From assembly GCA_037903355.1 (NCBI GenBank), contig JBAJFE010000004.1, positions 1,984,001-2,048,000 on the forward strand: DNA of 64,000 nucleotides. The letters run 5' to 3'. The notes under the pieces are model-generated. The model saw only the letters and a program-made list of their open reading frames with translations. It searched no databases and was not told the origin of the DNA. Positions 55,301 through 64,000 of the stretch are shown piece by piece. Position 1 is the stretch's first letter; the number at the start of each line of letters is the position of its first letter. Position numbers and translations under genes: made by a program. The DNA comes from Trichuris trichiura (taxonomy: Eukaryota > Nematoda > Enoplea > Trichinellida > Trichuridae).

Positions 55301-58274
55301 CGGCTCATGGACGCCGAATCGCAGATGGGTCACCAGCAGGAGACCGTCTAGCAATTCAGCTTTACTTGCTCGTTTCAACTGGCCAAGAATTCTCTCAAAT
55401 TTGTCTATCAATATTAATACTAAGACTGCATATTTTTAGCAATGCCTTCACAATGCGGTACTGCTATTGAAAGTTTCTTTTATTATTCTTTGGCCTATTA
55501 AAAGACCCTGAAATGGGAGGAAGATGCTGCATTCATGTGCTGCCCTAAAAACTCGTTGGAATCGGTCGCGGTCATAAAATATAGGCGTAAGGCACCTGTG
55601 CGAGATTACGCGGACAATGGTTCCTTATCGGTTAGGCGGAACGCCTTTCCGTTCGTCACTGCAAGTTGCCGGCGACTGTGAGCATACTTGCTGATAACTG
55701 GTTTTCAAGGGCAACATGGCTGCTCAACGGTATCCAACGGACTGTATCGCTTTGCCTCAAAAAAAAGTTAATACGCTCAACTTCCCTCATTCGCAAAGGG
55801 TTTGTCAAAAAGTTTCAGCAGGCTCTAGAGACAATGTTGTGCTTCAAAGTGGGACGTACCGATAGTTACCTTGAAAAAATGCTTATTAGCAATAGATGAC
55901 CGCTTTTAAGAATTCAGGGTGCTACGACGGCTGGAACAATTCAAAACAAATTTTCTATCGTAAGACGTTGAAAAAGCGCGCTTTTAAAGGGAGTGAATTT
56001 CTGAACATTGAAAATGGTGAATAATTTCAAGCGTCAGAGTAGTAAAGGAAGGCGCCTTAAACAAAAGAGGGCTATCGCTAATTGTTTTGACGTCCTCTTT
56101 TGTTGAGAAAAAAGTCTGTAACAGCTTCTCTGCCTACTCCGGATTCGGCATTTCCAAAATTAGAACTCAATCAACGTCAACTGCTGACATGCCAAAGTGG
56201 TTATTCAAGGGAGCCAAATCAGCGGCAATACACTTGCTTTGACAACAATGTTGTTACGTCACGGAGGATTATAATTCCAGCCCGCTATTTTAACCGCTTT
56301 CTTTATCCTACGAAAAGACATTAGAACTTTGGTGTTCCCGCAAAACCAGTCGTCAACCTTTGCTGATGGTTAAATTGCGGCTAGCGAAGATCAGCAAGTG
56401 GCGCCACGCATTCAGGCTAACAACCCATCTTTTCCGCATCGATGAACGTAACAGAGAAGGAAATTCAGACTGCAAATGCGAAATTAGTTATTTCAGCGAC
56501 GGACACCCCACGAAGACATTCCACGCGACCTAGCGCGACAGTTCAGTCATACATGACGATGCTCGCCTGGTCGAAGAGGGTTCCTGCAGTCTCTGCGGGG
56601 TGCATAGACTGTAAGCTGACCTACTCATGTTGCTAAGCGGCGCTCGAGAAAGCCCCTGAAGAAAGCAACATTTAATAGTTTAATCAAATGACTACGTCAT
56701 GAAAATATGGCGTACGTTACGTAGAAATGACCGTATTTCGTTTGGCTGACAAATGACGTTGCATGAAGACAAGAATGAAGTCCTAAAGCGGAGGTTCCCA
56801 CCCAACAGTGCACCCCATTCGTTAAACAGAGAGCTCTCTGCCCCCGCTTAAATGTTACGAACGCAAAGTTTTTACCTGCAAACATTATGGGTCAATACAA
56901 CCGTTTAATTGACGACAATGGCCTATTGAGAGTCATTTACAATTTCAGTCACGTGAATCACCAATGCACTGTCTTGTGGCGAACTAACTTCAACAAGAAG
57001 CCTTTATAGGTAACCAACTTCAATTTACAACCTACGACTTACCAGGCGCAGATGGGAAAACAGAAAGTCATCCTTTTCACGCAGGCGCATATTGATTGCA
57101 AATAATGCATCTTGCGCCATACAGGTGAAGTTTGAACTTTAACCAGTCGTTGCTGTATAGTACCCACCTGAAAGGTTCAGTGCTGCCTCGCTTATAAGGC
57201 ATTCGTGTCGATGGCTACCTTAAAGCCACAATATTCGGAAACGGCTCTGGCAAAGTTGGTATATTAAAATTTTATTAAGAAGCATGCCGAAGAACAATTC
57301 TTACCTTGTAAAGCTTAGAATCGGTAGCTTTTCATTGCGCATTGCAATCAGACTAACCAGGAAAAGCATTAATGCTAACAGAAAGCAGCTTTACTACAAG
57401 TTATGGAAAATATGAGCGAACATACACGTCTTGGTTTATCGCTTTGATAGCTGAGTATCCTGGCATTAATGCATTGACCATGAAGCAGTGTTGAACATTA
57501 GATTTTTTCAGTTATAACAAATCCTAAACCGTCTGATATTTTGAAGTTCAATTTACCGATCAACGACGACGGTTTATTCATATACAAACTGCTTTGAAGT
57601 TCATTTTCAGAACTGAATACACTCCTTAAAGATTAACAGGAACCCACAAATTGACGATAAAAAATAAGGGTAAAACCTTCGGCAGGTTGGCGCCAAAAAA
57701 CTGACTTCCTGCCTTATTAAAGGCATTGAATAAAGGAAAGTACTACTATACTCATTATTATTATTCTTATCGGCGTATGCATTTTTATGGTCCTCCAGTC
57801 TCGAAGTTATTGGCACTACACTGTTGTTCTAGCGTCTATGGAATTAGAATTATGACGAGCAACACGAATAAATAGTATACCAAAAATATTATTACTTCAA
57901 GGAAACACTACGCAAACACATGAAGGCACTAAAACCCATGCTTAGTAAAAAGAAAAGCAAAAAGAAACATCAATTACTCGTTTCAGCCTGCATGGTTGAA
58001 TTGGGTTGGCTTCACTAGGCGAATGGACTATAAATAAAACGTTCCGAAACGCAAACTAGCAAAAATTAAAGCAATGTCATCTACGTACTTCACTGAACAG
58101 CAACACAAAGTAATTGTATCCATTATTCTAGCTACGCTAGACAAAGTATGCCTAACACATAAACAATTACTTCAGTTTTACAAAACTTTGTATTTTCATA
58201 AGTTCACGCTGAATGCATCAATAATGAAATGAAACAGGATATTTTTTCTTGCTAGTAAATAATGAACACTATAT

Positions 58275-58300
58275 ACAAGTTTTAGTATACTAAAACTTGT
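58275..58300. repeat. perfect 26-bp palindrome without spacer
   Basis: The half acaagttttagta is followed directly by its exact reverse complement tactaaaacttgt. Confidence 0.9.
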
Positions 58301-60292
58301 TTGGATTCAATTGAGGCAGTATAAACACTCAACAAAACGTTCGTAGAACTTTGAGCACTACAAAAACGGAAAGCGATTGTTTTTTATTTAACGGAAAATA
58401 ACGCGACAATAGATACGACGAACAGCGATCATTTGCATTCAGTTGGAGCCATGTCGAAATGGGCCCCGAAGTGAACAGTACGGTAGATGAATTCAGGTTA
58501 GATAATGGAAAAATATAAGTTCCTGAAGTTTCAGTGGGTCACTATGCGCGCACCCGATCTAAACTGAAACCGAAAACAAGCCTCTGTTTGACCAACGGAA
58601 ATTATTCCTACGAACACGGCCGGTTGACCATCGCTAGCTTGGCAACCCATTTCGCGGAACTTCCTTCATGTGAAGTTACCAGGGCGTAAGGCCCGCCCTG
58701 CTAACTTCGAGAAATAAAGGAAACACGGCATTGCTTGAGTGTGCTCCATGTTCATCTTAGCGTTCCATGAGCATGTCCTATAGTCAGAATGGTCGCTTTC
58801 ACTAAATAATATTAAATAAGTACTAAATTCTAGGCGTAAAGCGTATTGACCGGTTGAACAAATGCAAGGGACAATTTGCGCAGCTTTGGATGAATTCGGA
58901 TAGGAGAAGCTACAGTTTATTAAGCCACGGCAAAATGGGCTGTCAAACGGGCGGCAGCAGACGTGGCGAGGCAAAAAAATTTTCTCGCGGTCTTCCTGGC
59001 AACCAGGAGTCCATTTTTGGCTTAGAATTACGTAAAGAAGATTGCGACAAACAAGAACTTCTCATTCCCGATATTTCACCTGCATTCACCTAGTTTACTG
59101 TACTTTCCGGCCCGCATTTCAAGATGAACAAATATTTCGTTCAATTAACTGATTTAAATTTGCCAACATGCCGGTGCAGTCACACAGACTCTATAAATAT
59201 TAGTGCCAATCCAGCTTCGTTGCTGTAGTTGTGCGCAAATGACATTTGAAAGTGTTTATAGCTAATACGGACCTAAATAAGAGCTCATACCTTAAAGATA
59301 CTTTATCATATTATGACTTTTAAATAAGAGACGCATAGCTAGTTGTAACGAAACATGCAATGACAATAGTTTAAGCAAAAACGGTTCGTTTTGTTAAGCG
59401 TATGTTGGTAGAAAACTGTTACGGGCGCAACACGAGCTCTCAGAGTCATATGTAGCGCAGCAGTTACAATTTGGTAAAGTTTCAACGCGATAGCCAGTTT
59501 AGGTTCTATACCGCGCATGCCATATCGATTAATTGAATGCAAAGTTCCTGTCGACTGTAGCTGCCGCGAGCAAATAAAGCTTTGCTTTTTCAGTCGAAAA
59601 ACGCATTACGCTTCGCAATGAGCACGTAAAGCAGATGTTTTAAGTTCTCTGCAATATTTTAATGACTAACTGCTTCCATTAAGCTTAACATTGCTATGCG
59701 GGTCATTTTTCCAACGTTCGCTTCAATCCTTCGCCTGACAGCAGAATTGTTGAAATGCAAAAGAGAAAGCGAGCAAGAGCACGTTAAGCAGAAATGAATT
59801 AAATGACATGATTATGTCATATGCGTTTTACAGACGCGCTTCCCGTTGTTTCAAGGGTGCGTTCGTTCGAAAACATTAAATGTGACGTCTGAAAGACCGG
59901 AAAATATATGTATCCCAGCATAACAAAACCCGTAAGTTGAAACTATTGTATTTCAAGTTCCGATGGAGAATTGCTAATAAAAAGCCCGTTACGAAGACAT
60001 GCAAATGTGAAGCTAAACTGGCTGCCCGAAACGTTGCCCCAAATATTAAAATCAATCATAACACTTTTATGCTGCATTTTTAAAATATGCAGTACGCTGT
60101 TCAGGACTGAAAAGTGCGACCAAAGCATTTCGAAAACGCTGCTCTCATTTGCCTATCAGTAATGTAGCGAAAATGCTGATTCCATAAAAGGTCGCACATT
60201 TTAGGCTTTGTAAAATACGCATAACAGCAATGGCCGCTTCCTGATTCGATAAGCATAACAATTAATATTTGGTCAAACATAAATGAATGGCC

Positions 60293-60334
60293 GAAGGATT
60301 GGTCATCAGCTCTCTGAAGGATTGGTCAGCTCTC
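60293..60334 (+). repeat. short tandem duplication, about 20 bp unit
   Basis: gaaggattggtcatcagctc is followed, after tct, by gaaggattggtcagctctcc. The two units differ by a two-base gap. Confidence 0.7.
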
Positions 60335-61318
60335 CGGCGTGGACAAGCAGTTATAATAAAGCGTAATATCGTTTAGGAACACTCTTGCACTGATGGACGG
60401 ATCTCTTTAGTTCGGAGGCAAAGAAGGACTAAATAGAATGTGCTAACTATTACCATTCACTCGCATGCGATGGAATCTATGGTGGAATTGACAAGCAAAC
60501 TTATTTTGAATGATTAATGCAGGAAAAGTGAACACGTGGTTGGCTTTTCAGTTAGATAAAACCGCTGCCAATAGGAAACCGACAAGAACAGCTTTTAATA
60601 AGCGAAAAGAGAAAGTAGTTTAACGGAAAAACCTAAAAACTGGAATGCCCAAAACGACAGATGTCATCACCATCGAACGTTGAAAACCGCAACAGGGACT
60701 GTAGTACCTAAATTACCCGAAGATTTAACGCAGATTTTCCAAAACTGGTTTCACTGGTAGATTTAATCAGCAACAGTGTGTTTGAAGACTAATTACTGTT
60801 ACACATTCTTCTTGCAACAATTTTATCGCAGACTATTTCCGTTCGCGTTGGAATGACTAACTTTAGCCAAGTAAAACGTAACGCATTGTTAGGCATCGCG
60901 TGATTATTCTGATTTTTTGAACAGCTTCAACTGTCGTTCATTTAAAATAAAAAATGCCCACGACCGCGTTACGGCAAATACGAAGCAGAAATTGAACCTG
61001 AATTTCATGCAACAAAAATAGGCTACGAAAACTTGTACTGCAACTGTTGATGACAATGCTGAAAAGAAGGCTGAGCGAAATTGTTTTTTTTGCACCGTTT
61101 TGCGAGACGTAACAGTTTACCGCTTCAACAAAAAATTCCTCCAACACGCGTACACGCAAAACAACCGAAAACAGAAACTGCAATATCAAACGACCTGTTA
61201 ATTACAACGACAGCATTTAACAGGTGCCCCAGAATTTCGAGAAAATTATCGGCGTGCACTAACCATGGCAACCATGGAAGCGTTCAAGCCACGATAAAAA
61301 AAAACGATAAAATCTTGT

Positions 61319-62042
61319 TTACCAGCAATCATTTTTTGCAAATTTACGACGACCCTCCTCGCTTAAAACGCACACATCATTCAGATCTCTTAAATGCTCA
61401 TTATAGTCAAAGCCGTAACCAACCACGAACCGGTCTGGAATTTCGAATCCAACAAAATCTGCCATTTTAACAGCTGGCTTTGCCAAGCGTTTTGATAACA
61501 AAGATACGGTTCGCAAGGAAATTGGCTTGTACGCCTGAACAACGTCGTATAATTTTTCCAACGTTTTTCCAGTATCGACGATGTCCTCAATGATCAACGT
61601 ATGCATGCCAGTGAACGTTGGCTGCACTTGACTAACCTGAAAACCGACATCCGCTCAGGTTGGTAACCGAGAAGCGATTGTACAATGCGTAATAAAATGA
61701 TGGAACACGCACCGAGATATTGCTGGAAACATCATTAACGTAACTTTTCATACGGAGAAAATCAAAAAACGTTGCAGCGCCAATGTTTTGTCTCCGTTTC
61801 ATCAACAGCTCGGTGAAAAGGGAGAAGAATCGAAACGCTCCGTTGAGAACGCATATTACACCCAAATTGTCCGTCCCGTACAACTCTTGCACGTCGCGAG
61901 TCAAAACGTCCGTGCGCCTTTTCACTTCCTCTTGAGAAATCAGAACGCAGTCAATGTACGGCCAAAAGGTTTCCGAAATCACGAAATCTTGAACAGGATA
62001 GCCGCGGAAATCGTCCGCAAGAACGACAACTCCCTTCTCCAT
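61319..62042 (-). CDS. hprt-1: hypoxanthine-guanine phosphoribosyltransferase (HPRT)
   Basis: A cytosolic purine-salvage enzyme that transfers phosphoribose from PRPP to hypoxanthine or guanine. Two exons, 61713-62042 and 61319-61636, join in phase to 215 residues (human HPRT1 has 218). It starts MEKGVVVLADDFRGYPV. The loop and substrate region has CVLNGAFRFFSLFTELL and RMKSYVNDVSSNIS. The PRPP-binding signature is HTLIIEDIVDTGKTLEKLY. The C-terminal base-binding part is PAVKMADFVGFEIPDRFVVG followed by YGFDYNEHLRDLNDVCVLSE. All expected catalytic residues appear to be present, so it is probably functional. The intron is 76 nt. Confidence 0.97.
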
Positions 62043-62693
62043 CTCGCCAAATGAGCAGATTAAAAATTATCGTAAGCTAATATTCACGTTACGGTCGCGG
62101 AGATATTTCTAGTTTTGCGCAAGAAAATAGAGTAAATCGCAGTAAACATTTGCTATTAATATTTATGCAATTGCTGGCAGCGGAAATAAAAAACGTTGCT
62201 CCCATTAATAACAAAAGCTGAACTCATTTGTACGAAATGCAAATATAACCTGCGCATCATCTTACGGTTTAAGCAACATGTTGTCTCCCATTACGTGCAG
62301 GGAAAGATTTTTGCGCTGATGCTTGTTGAGTATTTGCAACGTGTTCTAAAATTATCACCCTCCATCGAAACGCTGCTAGGAATACAGATCTCCTGGCAAC
62401 AACCGACTATAGCCCGAATAGCTTGTTTGCTCAGAGGATGTAACTCTCACAGTTATACATTAAATACGTTCCCATTTAAGACAATACTGTCTTGAATTTT
62501 CATATTTGAAAAATAGTTCAAATGAGGGATAGTACCTGAAAATCCTTGAACCGTATTTTTAGTGTGAGCTCCTAATTTTCTAATTTACGAATGGACTACC
62601 ATTTCGGTGAAGAAATCGTAAATAAGCGCAAGGCTGTCATTGTTTTACTTAAGCAAATTCGATGGTACAAAAGTTGTTCGATCGAAAAAAAGA
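62043..62693. other. intergenic, no gene seen
   Basis: Lies between the 5' end of HPRT and the 3' end of the ENPP-type gene, both on the minus strand, so it should hold the HPRT promoter. No motif can be named. Confidence 0.5.
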
Positions 62694-64000
62694 TCAACAG
62701 ACAGTTTGCGCAAAAAATCTGAAGTCATCATCTATTACAACTGGTTTTGTCAAAAGCCTAACGACTCTTGGAAGACCTATCAGTGATTGAACATTGCGCT
62801 GCCCAAAGAACAAGTTTGCACAGCGCAACTTCATGGAACGCTGTCCGAATACTTCTTTGCCAGCATGACTTTTTCCGTGAGACGCAGTCTTGCCTGTATG
62901 GACGCGTAAGCAATAAGCAGCGCCATCAAACAGAAGAACGTAAAAAATACCAAAAGCCCATTCATGGATGCTATAACGATTAAATGAATAATAGTAAATC
63001 ACAATGGCAAGAAGGTTACCACGAGCCATAGCCGCGTATAAGCACGCTGCCATCGTGCGTACGTGCGTAAAAGCGGTTCTTCTTCCATTTTTCACCTTAA
63101 CGCCTTCGTCCCTTAATAAGTATCTGACGCGTTCGAATGAACCATTGTTAGCTTTTGGCTCAAGATCAAGTATGTGACAGATCAATTGATACACATCAAC
63201 ATTTTCAAAGCTTGGCACTACCACGCCACTCTTGAATGCAGGGCCAACAGCAATAAAATAAGGCTGCATATCAGGCAAACTATTGTTGTAACCATGCATA
63301 CCGCCTATAATAAGAAGTTAACAATTCCGTAGCACTAGTAAATCAAGTAACCTGTCAGAGGTTCGCTTTTCTTGTTAGCTGATAGGCCATTGACCATAAA
63401 CCAATGGAGATCAGCTTCCAGGAATATAGGCATCACCCTGTCGTTATTTTTGTAATGATATTCATCTGGTATAAGGCCTTTCTTGTGAGTTTTCATATGA
63501 GGGTGTTTCCCGTCGAGAGACTGGAAAACTTCCTCTTCTTTTCCTGAGAAAATTTACCCTTTACAAGTGGGCATTACAACTTCAATCCCACCTTTATTTG
63601 GTAGCAAATTTAAGCCCGTAGCACCCCCGAACAGTTTGTATGTATTTGGTTCAAGCATTTCGTCTAGGTTTATAGCATTGGATTTTTGTACGGATGCCAT
63701 ACCATGGTCAGAAGTGAATATTATATTCATTCGACCAAGCAGATTTTCTTCATACAACCGAGCGAGCAGGTAACCTACGAGAAAGTCACTATTTCAAGCT
63801 TATCTTTACAATAAGACTAGAGTCAAGAGAATAAAGGTATGTTATCTAATAAACTTACTTGTTAGTCCATCTAATCTTTCTACTACTTTCGTGATTTGAG
63901 GATCATCTGGTCCAACTTTATGACCAGTTGCGTCAGGTTCTTCAATGTACAGTAGTCCAAAGTTTATAGGCTTCTCTGGATGCAGAAACCAAGAAATGAT
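62694..64000 (-). CDS. ENPP4/5/6-type ectonucleotide pyrophosphatase/phosphodiesterase, 3' part
   Basis: A two-metal alkaline-phosphatase-superfamily ectoenzyme that cleaves nucleotide or lipid phosphodiesters. Exons in order: beyond 64000 to 63859, 63581-63774, 63352-63532 and 62694-63304. The first contains LLYIEEPDATGHKVGPDD, with the metal-binding Asp and His. The second has MNIIFTSDHGMASV, the second metal site. The third has IPDEYHYKNNDRVMPIFLEA. The last has HGYNNSLPDMQPYFIAVGPA, the third-site His, then a hydrophobic stretch (AFGIFYVLLFDGAAYCL) that may be a membrane anchor. The short intron 63533-63580 (48 nt) removes an in-frame TAA; its exact borders are chosen to keep the frame. 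The catalytic Thr and the signal peptide are outside the window. The end after the hydrophobic stretch looks poorly conserved and could be mis-modelled. Confidence 0.88.

Larger units (their letters stand above)
52393..61318. other. about 9 kb with no supportable gene
   Basis: Frames are short and carry no recognisable family signatures, except a doubtful piggyBac-like phrase near 55696-55720 (SILADNWFSRATWLL), which sits among stops. It contains a perfect 26-bp palindrome at 58275-58300 and a short tandem duplication at 60293-60334. The signal-peptide exon of the DEX-1-like gene may lie at its left end, on the minus strand. Confidence 0.5.

Noticed and set aside
55666..56640. Possible piggyBac transposase remnant
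   Set aside because: The phrase ILADNWFS and a Cys-x2-Cys near 56585 recall piggyBac, but the rest does not align, frames change repeatedly and no catalytic Asp series or TTAA-flanked ends could be found.

Overview
This is eukaryotic DNA, most likely from a nematode. It holds an MSP-domain gene, a DEX-1-like gene with two NIDO domains, and many introns of only 48-60 nt with GT-AG borders. The mixture of genes and decayed transposons would suit an enoplean (Trichinellida-type) worm, but that narrower placement is a guess. Ten protein-coding loci can be modelled with phase-consistent exons or single ORFs; a few more are partial or doubtful.

Layout from left to right. 1,017-13,217 (+): an AGAP/centaurin-gamma Arf-GAP gene with 15 exons, a 6.8 kb first intron and a probable second first exon at 6,971. 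13,582-13,860 (+): LSm5. 14,925-16,572 (+): a dead hAT transposase copy carrying a perfect 43-bp inverted duplication. 18,144-18,893 (-): an MSP-domain protein with a long Ser/Thr-rich tail. 19,295-19,796 (-): only the last two exons of a COQ8 (ADCK3/4) kinase, followed upstream by a complete but dead Tigger/pogo transposon (19,962-22,620). 23,560-24,669 (+): FDXACB1-like protein. 27,737-34,388 (+): a ZNRF3/RNF43/PLR-1 type PA-TM-RING E3 ligase whose 4.3 kb first intron hosts an antisense Penelope-like retroelement. 37,731-38,626 (-): ZFAND2/AIRAP. 39,104-41,019 (+): UBE2K. 41,509-42,513 (-): NUDT9. 43,804-44,633 (-): a C2H2 plus Myb-like ORF of R2-retrotransposon type without a reverse transcriptase. 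45,180-45,730 (-): a coiled-coil protein. 48,125-52,376 (-): DEX-1-like protein. 52.4-61.3 kb: about 9 kb with no gene I can support. 61,319-62,042 (-): HPRT. 62,694-64,000 (-): the 3' part of an ENPP-family ectophosphodiesterase, cut by the window edge.

The genes are ordinary single eukaryotic genes, not an operon-like pathway. UBE2K, ZFAND2 and the RING ligase all belong to ubiquitin biology but are separate transcription units. The left part (about 1-13 kb) and 23-29 kb look richer in G+C and CpG than the A+T-rich part after 34 kb. At least four copies of a fold-back repeat family and two copies of a 50-bp Penelope-linked repeat lie between the genes. I found no CRISPR array and no tRNA or rRNA gene.
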